Assembly (NCBI GenBank): GCA_020403245.1
Contig: JADBYA010000070.1
Span: 1-39,321, forward strand
DNA length: 39,321 bases
Source: Flavobacterium sp.
GTDB taxonomy: Bacteria > Bacteroidota > Bacteroidia > Flavobacteriales > Flavobacteriaceae
Direction of reading: 5' to 3'
The position numbers were made by a program, and so were the translations under genes. Positions 8,814 through 16,607 of this stretch are shown here, piece after piece (positions within the stretch are counted from its first letter, which is position 1; each line of letters begins with the position of its first letter). The notes beneath the pieces were generated by a model. The model did no database searches. It saw nothing but the letters and a program-made list of their open reading frames with translations, and was not told where the DNA came from.

Positions 8814-8956
8814 TATTTAGTTTTATTCATTCTACATTTATCACTACAATACTTTACCTCATCCCAAACTTTCTCCCATTTCTTTCGCCATGAGAAAGGA
8901 CGGTTACACACTAGACATGTTTTACTAGGTAAGTTTTGTTTCTTAACTCCTTTCAT
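8813..8956 (-). CDS. DUF2256 small zinc-ribbon-like protein
   Basis: This 47-residue protein begins [17 protein letters not shown] and continues [25 protein letters not shown]. The CxxC...CxxxC arrangement and the invariant FSWRKKW core are the DUF2256 signature. Four cysteines (14, 17, 37, 41) could bind zinc. DUF2256 genes are repeatedly found beside photolyases and cryptochromes, but no function is established. Its start overlaps the end of the DUF2071 gene by 14 bases, which suggests translational coupling. It is easily missed because of its size. Confidence 0.93.
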   Translation of the reverse strand: MKGVKKQNLPSKTCLVCNRPFSWRKKWEKVWDEVKYCSDKCRMNKTK

Positions 8957-9677
8957 AATCTAGTTTTAGTTTAGTTCTTTCCCAATCTATAGCTACCGAG
9001 GAACCTTCTGCAATAAAAACTGCTGCTGGTTTTGTATGGTTCAAACACGAAAAAGCTTCGCCATACATGGCTTCAAAATCACAGGAGATTTGATAATTAG
9101 TTACGTGATGAATTTTCCAACTCGGGTGATGCAAACGGTATTCTTCTGTCTTATTTTCATTTATTTTGGTGTACCCATAATAGTGTTCGTAGATAAATTT
9201 TTCAAGAGAATTTTGTTGCATTTGTTGGGCTCGAATTTCATTTTCAACATAAATACTATTCCACTTTTGGTTGACCCTCCATTCAAAAGTTACTTTTTGG
9301 CTTTTCTCCTTTTTGATAATAGTGTGCTTTGTTGGAACTACAGTGTAATGTTCTTTATATAAGACATTAGCCATCCATGCAACAATCTTGTATGGAATGG
9401 TTTCATTGATAAAAACAACCCCTCGTTTTGTTTGGTTTTCTTCTTTTCTAATTACGTAAAATCGCAAATTGATTTCTTCAAAAGTACCTAATTTTGGAAT
9501 TGGAATAGAAAATAATTTGGTATTTTTAAACATAAAACCTACCAAACTTATGTATGTTTTTCCATTGTATAATTCTAGTTCCAGTCCTTTTGGAAGAAAG
9601 GGCAACAACACTTTTGGGTCAATTTCATAATTAACCATAATGATGTTTTCCCAGTTTGCTTTTAAAAAAATGGCCAT
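8943..9677 (-). CDS. DUF2071 family protein (YqjF-like)
   Basis: The 244-residue protein matches the DUF2071 family, which has an acetoacetate-decarboxylase-like fold. The N-terminus [20 protein letters not shown], the [22 protein letters not shown] strand pair, EINLRFYV and [23 protein letters not shown] are typical. No enzymatic activity is known for the family, and I see no classical catalytic motif. It starts two bases after the upstream photolyase homologue ends and overlaps DUF2256 downstream, so it is firmly in the operon. Chemistry on a photolyase cofactor or on a pigment would be a guess. Confidence 0.88.
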   Translation of the reverse strand: MAIFLKANWENIIMVNYEIDPKVLLPFLPKGLELELYNGKTYISLVGFMFKNTKLFSIPIPKLGTFEEINLRFYVIRKEENQTKRGVVFINETIPYKIVAWMANVLYKEHYTVVPTKHTIIKKEKSQKVTFEWRVNQKWNSIYVENEIRAQQMQQNSLEKFIYEHYYGYTKINENKTEEYRLHHPSWKIHHVTNYQISCDFEAMYGEAFSCLNHTKPAAVFIAEGSSVAIDWERTKLKLDYERS

Positions 9678-9679
9678 TA

Positions 9680-11230
9680 CTATACGCTCTTTTTTAAATT
9701 TTTATTGGGATTAGATTCCGGAACAAGATCGGAATGAGTGATTTGCACAATTTTACTTTGCAAAATTGGCGCTCTACTCACGTGCTTTTTTAAAATTCGT
9801 TTTCCTTCCTCTTTCACTTCTTTACTTTTTCGGAAACCCCAAATACTATCGCTTGCATATTTTCTTGTGGCATCAATATCTACAATAGGATGAGGATAGT
9901 CTTTTCCTACTTCGCAACCATATAATTGCTGGTCAATTAATCCCAATTTCCATGGCTCATGTATTAAATGTGGTGGAATATTGGCCAATTCGGGTACCCA
10001 TTTTTTGATAAATATTCCATCGGTATCGTGTTCTTCAGAATTTTTAATCGGATTGTAAATTCTAATCGTATTGATGCCCGTAACTCCCGATTGCATTTGC
10101 AGTTGTGGATAGTGAATTCCGGGTTCGTAGTCTAGAAATTGTCGGGCTAAAAAATGTAATTCGCGCCAATCTTGCCATAGATTAAAAACAAAAAAGGAAA
10201 CCACCATAGCTCGCATTCTGAAATTGATATACCCCGTTGTGATTAAACATCGCATACACGCATCCACTATAGGAACACCCGTTTTTCCTTCCTGCCACGC
10301 TTTGATATAGCGTTCATTTTTTGGTTTTACAATACTGTCAAAAGCGGCATTGATATTATGAAATTCCATGCGACATTCATCCTCAAATTTTTGAATAAAA
10401 TGACAATGCCAATGCAATCGTGAAACAAAATTTAAAACAGCTCTTTTGTTTGAAGCTTGTTCGTAATGCTGATTGGTATATTGATAAATCATTCGCATAC
10501 TGATGTTTCCGTAAGACAAATAAGGAGACAATCGGCTACACCCTTTTCTACTCAAATTGGGTTTTGAAATATGTTTGCTGTAATTCACATAACGCTCTTT
10601 CACAAAACTGTCTAAATAACGCCAAGCAAAGTTTTCGCCACCTTGCTGGAAGTTGTTATTTCGCGTAGTAATTTCATTCGATAAGTTTTCTCCTTTTAAT
10701 GTATCATAGTAATTTTCATTAAGAGTTTCTATTTTTAATGACTTTATTTCAATCATTTTAGGTGCAGCTCGCATTACATTTTCCCAACGCTTGTCCCAAT
10801 CTTTTCTTGATTTCAATTTTCGGATGACACCATGCATTTGAGATTGTTTCCATTGAATCCTTTTTTCATCAAAAAAACATTGCATTGCAATATCCCTATC
10901 ATACGTGACTTTGTTACCAATTTCTTGATGTGAAAAAACAATTTTAACATCATATATTTTGAGTAAATCTTCAAAAACGAATGGAACTTCGTTATGAAAA
11001 AAATATAATTTAGCTGAAATGGCGGCTAACTTTGATTGCATTTCTTGAATTGACTCATAAATAAAACGCCAATGTCGCACATCGGCATCATCATAATTCA
11101 TAACAGAGGGTTCAAAAAAGTAAAGCAGTAAAAATGGAATTTCTTCTTGTTGTGCCAGATACAGGGGCTCATGATCAGTAAAACGTAAATCACGTTTGAG
11201 CCAAACAATATTTACAGCTTTTTTTTTCAA
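9680..11230 (-). CDS. Divergent photolyase/cryptochrome homologue lacking key active-site residues
   Basis: The 516-residue protein has the superfamily layout: antenna domain start [20 protein letters not shown]-domain [13 protein letters not shown] (about 232-244), [18 protein letters not shown] (310-327), RIYNP (390-394), [17 protein letters not shown] and YPHPIVD. Aligned by eye with E. coli PhrB, the active-site Glu is Arg271 (FVSRLHW), the dimer-stacking Trp277 is Lys302, triad Trp306 is Tyr334 and triad Trp382 is Leu377 (GIHYPQLQM replaces the NNGGWQW stretch). Trp359 is kept (Trp355). A basic tail of about 60 residues follows. The frame opens with TTG overlapping the flavin reductase stop as TTGA; no ATG lies near the conserved start. 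It probably binds FAD, but classical dimer repair looks unlikely. Confidence 0.9.
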   Translation of the reverse strand: MKKKAVNIVWLKRDLRFTDHEPLYLAQQEEIPFLLLYFFEPSVMNYDDADVRHWRFIYESIQEMQSKLAAISAKLYFFHNEVPFVFEDLLKIYDVKIVFSHQEIGNKVTYDRDIAMQCFFDEKRIQWKQSQMHGVIRKLKSRKDWDKRWENVMRAAPKMIEIKSLKIETLNENYYDTLKGENLSNEITTRNNNFQQGGENFAWRYLDSFVKERYVNYSKHISKPNLSRKGCSRLSPYLSYGNISMRMIYQYTNQHYEQASNKRAVLNFVSRLHWHCHFIQKFEDECRMEFHNINAAFDSIVKPKNERYIKAWQEGKTGVPIVDACMRCLITTGYINFRMRAMVVSFFVFNLWQDWRELHFLARQFLDYEPGIHYPQLQMQSGVTGINTIRIYNPIKNSEEHDTDGIFIKKWVPELANIPPHLIHEPWKLGLIDQQLYGCEVGKDYPHPIVDIDATRKYASDSIWGFRKSKEVKEEGKRILKKHVSRAPILQSKIVQITHSDLVPESNPNKNLKKSV

Positions 11231-11871
11231 TTTTGAAGTAATGAAGTTAGGGGTTTATCGGGTTTTGCATAACTTAATCGGTCCAACTGAATGGTTTTAT
11301 GATAACTATCCAAACCGGAACAAGTAATGGTGTTGGCTTTTTCTAAATCGATAAAACCATCGTCATACATACAATTTTCTGGTACATAAATCTGAACAAT
11401 TTTACCGATAATTAGGGTAGTATTGTTGATAGAAATCTCCAATTTTTCTTTAAATTCAATTCCCAATTGCACCTTACTTTCTGCTACAAAAGGCGCAAAA
11501 AAATCATTTTTATATTCGGCATTCAAGCCCGTTACATCAAATTCAGAAATATCTTTTTCATAGCGCGCCGAGGTTTGATGCGCTTGTTCATAAATCTTCT
11601 CATTGATGTGATTAATGGTGTAAAAACCTGTTTCAATTATGTTTCGCAAAGTATCTCGTTCTGGCGGACTTGGACGAAAAATTAACCCAACCAAAGGTGG
11701 ATTTGCTCCAACATGAAAAAACGAACTAAAAATAGCCAAATTGGGGTTGCGATTTTGATTAGCAGTTCCAACAAGTGACACACTTTTAAATCCACCTAAG
11801 CTATTGATAAGATGCACACGGAATTGTTTTTCCATGGCATTTAGTGCTTTTGAAGTGATGTATTTCTGCAT
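11227..11871 (-). CDS. Flavin reductase-like, FMN-binding split-barrel protein
   Basis: The 214-residue protein has the flavin-reductase-domain features [52 protein letters not shown] and [21 protein letters not shown]. Members bind FMN or FAD and reduce it with NAD(P)H, or act as oxidoreductases. It is translationally coupled (4-base overlap) to the divergent photolyase. Photolyases work with fully reduced FAD, so an attractive but unproven role is to keep operon-encoded flavoproteins reduced in the dark. Confidence 0.88.
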   Translation of the reverse strand: MQKYITSKALNAMEKQFRVHLINSLGGFKSVSLVGTANQNRNPNLAIFSSFFHVGANPPLVGLIFRPSPPERDTLRNIIETGFYTINHINEKIYEQAHQTSARYEKDISEFDVTGLNAEYKNDFFAPFVAESKVQLGIEFKEKLEISINNTTLIIGKIVQIYVPENCMYDDGFIDLEKANTITCSGLDSYHKTIQLDRLSYAKPDKPLTSLLQN

Positions 11872-11895
11872 AAAATCTGGTTGATTTTGATAAAA

Positions 11896-12315
11896 TTAAA
11901 ATAAGTTTTTTTCTTTTTCATGAAGTGCTATCCACTTTTTATCGCTGTTTAACTTGAACGTTCCGATATGTTCTTTTTTCCATTCTTGTGGGGAAATTAA
12001 AGATAAAAAGTTGATGCCATCTTCTCCTGCATACAAATGATAAATCTCGCCTATCACCGGCTCAAATGCGAATTTAGCGCTGTAAACAAGCTCATTCCAT
12101 TCAAATTCTTGCATCAAACTTTCATATTGATTTTTAAGTTCTTTAAACTTATTTTCAAATTCTTTATTGACATTGGTAATTCCTCTACTTTTCCAAGAAA
12201 CAATATCATCAACTCTAATTATAGGAGCACCAACACTAGTAGAATATGGCAACATACTAGCATTATATCCCTTATCTTCTGAGTAAACTATATTATCAGG
12301 TTTTTTATTCTCCAT
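11896..12315 (-). CDS. DUF2452 family protein
   Basis: The 139-residue protein carries the DUF2452 pattern KPDNIVYSEDKGYNASMLPY at the N-terminus, SVGAPIIRVDDIVSWK, a predicted coiled stretch EFENKFKELKNQYESLMQEFEWNE, and FAFEPVIGEIYHLY with FLSLISPQEWKKEHIGTFKL at the C-terminus. Function is unknown. It looks cytosolic, with no signal or membrane segment. It lies 24 bases downstream of TIGR03643 and 24 bases upstream of the flavin reductase, so it is cotranscribed. Confidence 0.88.
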   Translation of the reverse strand: MENKKPDNIVYSEDKGYNASMLPYSTSVGAPIIRVDDIVSWKSRGITNVNKEFENKFKELKNQYESLMQEFEWNELVYSAKFAFEPVIGEIYHLYAGEDGINFLSLISPQEWKKEHIGTFKLNSDKKWIALHEKEKNLF

Positions 12316-12339
12316 CTTAATCTATTTAATTAACTTTTA

Positions 12340-12630
12340 TTATCGTTTTGAAATTTTATTATTGGAAATAGCTCGTTGCAATTTGCATTTGAAACGATCT
12401 ATTCCTTCAACTCTTTTGGCACTGTGTTTTGTTTTACAATTTTCAACCCGTTCGCGCCAAAGTTTGTAACTACTAAATTTTAATTCTTTTTTCATAAGAG
12501 CTTTGACATCGGCTTCTTTTAAACCAAATTGAAATTCAATAGCGTCAAATGGAGTTCTATCTTCCCAAGCCATTTCAATAATTCTATCAATAGCTATTGC
12601 ATCAAGTATTTTATGTTTTTCTTTGAGCAT
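12340..12630 (-). CDS. TIGR03643/DUF2805 family protein
   Basis: The 96-residue basic protein has the family pattern IDRIIEMAWEDRTPFDAIEF, QFGLKEADVKALMKKELK, FSSYKLWRERVENC and KHSAKR. The helix arrangement resembles a small helix-turn-helix (TPFDAIEFQFGLKEADVKALMKKEL), so nucleic-acid binding is possible, but the family is uncharacterised. It is the first gene of the photolyase operon, which would suit a regulator or a DNA-facing accessory protein. Confidence 0.88.
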   Translation of the reverse strand: MLKEKHKILDAIAIDRIIEMAWEDRTPFDAIEFQFGLKEADVKALMKKELKFSSYKLWRERVENCKTKHSAKRVEGIDRFKCKLQRAISNNKISKR

Positions 12631-12650
12631 AAATTCTGTTTAACAAATAG

Positions 12651-12672
12651 GTTTAATAATTAAACAAATGTA
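12651..12672 (-). promoter_or_regulatory. Photolyase operon promoter core with overlapping palindrome
   Basis: The minus strand reads TACATTTG (12672-12665), a perfect TAnnTTTG core, 34 bases before the TIGR03643 ATG. No convincing TTG -33 box is present. A perfect 15-base odd palindrome GTTTAAT-A-ATTAAAC occupies 12651-12665, overlapping the last base of the core, where an initiation-region operator would be. It is a candidate binding site for the regulator of the operon. Confidence 0.5.
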
Positions 12673-12746
12673 ATTCAAATAAATTAAATCATTTGTTAAT
12701 CAAAACCAAAAAAAACAGTTATTTTGCATAAAATACCTTTTGAATT

Positions 12747-13814
12747 ATGCAAACCATACAAGCCAACGGTTATGAAGTCAATTTTAATGAGAATGGATAT
12801 GATTTACTACATAAATTTATTGCTGATAACAACTATTCCTCATTATTTATTTTAGTTGATTCTAATACAAATGAAAAATGCTTGATGCGGTTTTTATCCT
12901 TTTTATCAACCGACAAAAACATTGAAATCATTGAAATTGAAGCTGGCGAAAGCGAAAAAAACATCACAACTTGTGTCGAAATTTGGTCAATACTAACAGA
13001 ACTTGGTGCTGATAGAAAAAGTTTGTTAATCAATGTTGGCGGTGGTGTTATTACTGATATTGGCGGTTTTGTGGCTTCAACTTTCAAAAGAGGTATTGAT
13101 TTTATCAATATTCCAACTTCTTTATTGGCCATGGTTGATGCCTCCATTGGCGGAAAAAATGGTGTGGATTTGGGAAATTTAAAAAACCAAATTGGTATTA
13201 TCAATTCACCGAAAATGGTGCTGGTAGACACATCCTATTTAAATACTTTACCTCAAAACGAAATGCGTTCCGGATTGGCCGAAATGCTAAAACATGGATT
13301 GATTGCAGATGCTAATTATTGGAAGCATTTTAAAGATTTAAACCAGTCTGACTTAGCTGACTTTGATGTTTTAATTCATCGCTCTATTGAAATTAAAAAC
13401 GAAATCGTCACTCAAGATCCAACCGAAAATGGGATACGAAAAGCACTCAATTTTGGGCATACTTTAGGTCATGCTATTGAAAGTTATTTTCTGGAAAATG
13501 AGAATAAAACTCCCTTGCTGCATGGTGAAGCTGTTGCTGTAGGAATGATTTTGGAAAGTTATATTTCTTGGCAAAAAAAATTAATTTCAGAAACTGAATA
13601 TGCCGAGATTAAAAATGTAATAGCAGCTATTTTTGAAACCATTCTTTTTGAAGAAAAAGATCTTCAACCCATATTGGATTTACTCATTCATGACAAAAAA
13701 AATGAATACGGAAAAGTACAGTTCGCATTGCTTGACAGAATTGGCGCTATTACAATCAATCAAGAAGTTGATAATGAATTAATTTTAAAATCTTTCAAAG
13801 ATTACAAATGCTAA
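12747..13814 (+). CDS. aroB: 3-dehydroquinate synthase
   Basis: The 355-residue enzyme converts DAHP to 3-dehydroquinate, step two of the shikimate pathway, with NAD and a divalent metal. Visible signatures are NVGGGVITDIGGFVASTFKRG (about 96-117), PTSLLAMVDASIGGKNGVD (about 122-140) with the catalytic Lys, GLAEMLKHGLI (metal ligand Glu), NFGHTLGHAIE and LLHGEAVAVGM (metal ligand His residues). Length is normal. It is transcribed divergently from the photolyase operon over a 116-bp gap. A TACCTTTT promoter-like core lies just before the start. Confidence 0.96.
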   Translation: MQTIQANGYEVNFNENGYDLLHKFIADNNYSSLFILVDSNTNEKCLMRFLSFLSTDKNIEIIEIEAGESEKNITTCVEIWSILTELGADRKSLLINVGGGVITDIGGFVASTFKRGIDFINIPTSLLAMVDASIGGKNGVDLGNLKNQIGIINSPKMVLVDTSYLNTLPQNEMRSGLAEMLKHGLIADANYWKHFKDLNQSDLADFDVLIHRSIEIKNEIVTQDPTENGIRKALNFGHTLGHAIESYFLENENKTPLLHGEAVAVGMILESYISWQKKLISETEYAEIKNVIAAIFETILFEEKDLQPILDLLIHDKKNEYGKVQFALLDRIGAITINQEVDNELILKSFKDYKC

Positions 13815-13834
13815 TTATTTTTTCGAGAGAATAG

Positions 13835-13866
13835 TTGGAATACGCAAATTTTATTTTTTACATTTG
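13835..13866 (+). promoter_or_regulatory. Promoter for the arginine decarboxylase transcript
   Basis: TTG at 13835-13837 is followed after 21 bases by TACATTTG at 13859-13866, a good Bacteroidota -33/-7 pair. Transcription would start near 13872, giving a leader of about 230 bases before the arginine decarboxylase ATG at 14105. Confidence 0.5.
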
Positions 13867-13871
13867 CCCTA

Positions 13872-14051
13872 ATGAAAAAAAGCGACAACACTTCAAATTA
13901 CAGTATTTATAGTCAAGAAAGGACAAACATTTTCTTAACTTTTTCATCTCATTTTTTAATTCAAAAAAATGAATTTACTGCTTTGCATCCAACAGTTACT
14001 TTTTTGTTTCAAGAGAAACTATTAATTATTTATGCAAACATTAGGGTTTGA
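13872..14051 (+). CDS. Possible 59-residue leader ORF (uncertain)
   Basis: A frame starting MKKSDNTSNYSIYSQERTNI and ending LLIIYANIRV fills most of the 290-bp gap between aroB and arginine decarboxylase. No family is recognised and the composition is close to that of random AT-rich DNA. Its ATG lies at about the predicted transcription start, so it would be nearly leaderless. It may be a leader peptide or simply an untranslated leader. I see no other gene in this gap. Confidence 0.2.
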   Translation: MKKSDNTSNYSIYSQERTNIFLTFSSHFLIQKNEFTALHPTVTFLFQEKLLIIYANIRV

Positions 14052-14104
14052 ATTCGAGATTACTTTTTTTATACAATTAATTAATCTTCAATTTTACATT
14101 CTCA

Positions 14105-15505
14105 ATGAATACTAGATATTTCGACTTAATAAACCAAACATTCTACTTTCCACAAGAAGAATTTACCTTAAATAAAGATAATCTTCAATTTCACAATATT
14201 GATTTGATGAAATTGGTAGAGCAATATGGCACGCCATTAAAATTTACTTATTTACCTCAAATTTCTAACAACATCAACAAAGCTAAAGGATGGTTTAGAA
14301 AAGCAATGGAAAAAAACAAGTACGAAGCAAAGTATTATTATTGCTACTGCACCAAGAGTTCACATTTTAGTTTTATAATGGATGAAGCATTCAAAAACAA
14401 TATACATATTGAAACCTCTTCGGCATTTGATATTAATATTGTGGAGAATTTAATGGCACAAGGAAAAATCAATAAAAATACCTATGTAATTTGTAATGGT
14501 TTTAAAAGAGAACAATATATTGAAAATATTGCTCGTTTAATTAACGGAGGACATAATAAAACTATACCGATTATTGATAACTATGAAGAACTTGATTTAT
14601 TGCAAGAATCTATAAATGTTAAATTCAAAATTGGCATTAGAATAGCCGCTGAAGAAGAACCAAAATTTGAATTCTATACTTCTCGCCTTGGTATTGGATA
14701 TAAAAATATTGTACCCTTTTACAGAAAACAAATTGAAGAAAATAAAGCTGTAGAACTAAAAATGCTTCACTTTTTTATCAACACTGGTATTATGGACACG
14801 GCATATTACTGGAATGAGTTGGTAAAATGTATTAAAGTATATGTTGCCTTAAAAAAAGAATGTTCAACTCTGGATAGTTTGAATATTGGCGGTGGATTTC
14901 CAATCAAAAATTCATTGGCTTTTGAATTTGATTACCAATACATGATTGACGAAATTATCAATCAAGTAAAAATTGCTTGTGACGAAGCCGAAGTAGATGT
15001 TCCACATATTTTTACCGAATTTGGTTCGTTTACAGTGGGTGAAAGTGGTGGAGCAATTTATCAAATATTGTATCAAAAACAACAGAATGATAGAGAAAAA
15101 TGGAACATGATTGATAGTTCTTTTATTACCACATTACCAGATACTTGGGCAATCAATAAACGATTTGTAATGATGGCCATCAACCGATGGAATGATACCT
15201 ATGAAAGGGTTTTGCTTGGAGGATTAACTTGCGATAGTGATGATTATTATAACTCCGAACAAAATATGAACGCTATCTATTTGCCTAAATACAATAAAGA
15301 AAAACCGTTATACATAGGGTTTTTCAATACGGGTTCATACCAAGAAACCATTGGTGGTTTTGGTGGATTACATCACTGCTTAATTCCGCAACCAAAACAT
15401 ATTTTAATAGACCGCGATGAAAATGGAATATTAGCCACCGAAGTTTTCTCTGAACAACAGAATGCTGATGATGTGTTGAAAATATTAGGATACAAAAAAC
15501 TATAA
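14105..15505 (+). CDS. Arginine decarboxylase-like fold-type III PLP enzyme
   Basis: The 466-residue protein belongs to the alanine-racemase-fold (type III) PLP decarboxylases, of the Bacteroidota arginine decarboxylase kind, making agmatine for polyamine synthesis. The PLP Lys is probably Lys84 (YCYCTKSSHF). The GGGFP phosphate-binding motif is at 262-266, TEFGSFTVGESG at 304-315 and the catalytic Cys376 in GGLTCDSDD, the equivalent of GPTCDSLD of ornithine/arginine decarboxylases. HFFINTG (222-228) takes the place of HVGS. Substrate choice (arginine versus other basic amino acids) is inferred from context beside the deoxyhypusine-synthase-like gene. A leader of about 230 bases precedes it. 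Confidence 0.85.
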   Translation: MNTRYFDLINQTFYFPQEEFTLNKDNLQFHNIDLMKLVEQYGTPLKFTYLPQISNNINKAKGWFRKAMEKNKYEAKYYYCYCTKSSHFSFIMDEAFKNNIHIETSSAFDINIVENLMAQGKINKNTYVICNGFKREQYIENIARLINGGHNKTIPIIDNYEELDLLQESINVKFKIGIRIAAEEEPKFEFYTSRLGIGYKNIVPFYRKQIEENKAVELKMLHFFINTGIMDTAYYWNELVKCIKVYVALKKECSTLDSLNIGGGFPIKNSLAFEFDYQYMIDEIINQVKIACDEAEVDVPHIFTEFGSFTVGESGGAIYQILYQKQQNDREKWNMIDSSFITTLPDTWAINKRFVMMAINRWNDTYERVLLGGLTCDSDDYYNSEQNMNAIYLPKYNKEKPLYIGFFNTGSYQETIGGFGGLHHCLIPQPKHILIDRDENGILATEVFSEQQNADDVLKILGYKKL

Positions 15506-15621
15506 CAATAAAATTTTAAATAAATTAATAACTACTTATACAATTTAATTTAAAAAAATAGTTTGCAGTATTAGAAAAAAAGATTTTCTTTGAAAAGCAA
15601 ATTAAAGCACCCAATAACAAA

Positions 15622-16596
15622 ATGAGCAAAGGACCAATCAGTCAGTTTATAGAAAATAACTATCTGCATTTCAATGCTGCAGCACTTGTTGATGCTGCAA
15701 AAGGTTATGAACAACATTTACTTGACAACGGTAAAATGATGATAACTTTGGCTGGTGCCATGAGTACAGCCGAGCTAGGTAAGTCCTTGGCAGAAATGAT
15801 TCGACAAGATAAAGTACACATAATTTCGTGTACTGGAGCGAATTTAGAAGAAGATATCATGAACTTGGTAGCTCACAATTCTTATAAAAGAGTACCCAAT
15901 TATCGTGATTTGAGTCCACAAGACGAATGGGATTTATTAGAAAACCATTTTAATAGAGTTACTGACACTTGTATTCCCGAAGAAGAAGCTTTCCGAAGAT
16001 TACAACAACATTTATATGATATCTGGAATAATGCTGACTCAAATACAGAACGCTATTTCCCGCATGAATTTATGTACCAAATGATTAATTCTGGTGTACT
16101 GAAACAATACTACGAAATTGATCCAAAAGACTCTTGGATGGTTGCAGCCGCCGAGAAAAACTTACCAATTGTGGTTCCAGGATGGGAAGATAGTACTATG
16201 GGGAATATTTTTGCTTCCTATTGTATCAAAGGAGAGTTTAAACCATCCACCATGAAAAGTGGCATTGAATACATGATGTGGTTGGCCGATTGGTATCCAA
16301 AAAATTCATCAGGAAAAGGATTAGGCTTCTTTCAAATTGGCGGCGGAATTGCTGGTGATTTCCCTATTTGTGTGGTACCCATGTTATACCAAGATATGGA
16401 AATACACGATGTTCCCTTTTGGAGTTATTTTTGCCAAATTTCAGATTCAACTACAAGTTATGGATCCTATTCTGGAGCTGTACCCAATGAAAAAATTACC
16501 TGGGGAAAACTTGATATACATACACCAAAATTTATTATCGAATCGGATGCAACCATTGTTGCACCATTAATATTTGCTTACTTACTAGATTTATAA
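15622..16596 (+). CDS. Deoxyhypusine synthase-like protein
   Basis: The 324-residue protein matches the deoxyhypusine synthase family: MITLAGAMSTAELGKSLAEM (39-58), SCTGANLEEDIMNL (69-82), VVPGWEDSTMGN (184-195), GGGIAGDFP (240-248) and TWGKLD with Lys296, the position of the catalytic enzyme-imine lysine in the eukaryotic enzyme. Bacteria lack eIF5A, so the bacterial homologues are thought to move an aminobutyl group from spermidine onto a small amine, for example making homospermidine. It lies 116 bases after the arginine decarboxylase gene, supporting a polyamine role. The usual length and complete motifs suggest an active enzyme. Confidence 0.92.
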   Translation: MSKGPISQFIENNYLHFNAAALVDAAKGYEQHLLDNGKMMITLAGAMSTAELGKSLAEMIRQDKVHIISCTGANLEEDIMNLVAHNSYKRVPNYRDLSPQDEWDLLENHFNRVTDTCIPEEEAFRRLQQHLYDIWNNADSNTERYFPHEFMYQMINSGVLKQYYEIDPKDSWMVAAAEKNLPIVVPGWEDSTMGNIFASYCIKGEFKPSTMKSGIEYMMWLADWYPKNSSGKGLGFFQIGGGIAGDFPICVVPMLYQDMEIHDVPFWSYFCQISDSTTSYGSYSGAVPNEKITWGKLDIHTPKFIIESDATIVAPLIFAYLLDL

Positions 16597-16607
16597 AAGA
16601 TTTTTTT

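Noticed and set aside
5740..12630. A phage-defence or restriction island
   Set aside because: No nuclease, methylase, NTPase switch or toxin family is present; every recognisable enzyme is photolyase- or flavin-related.
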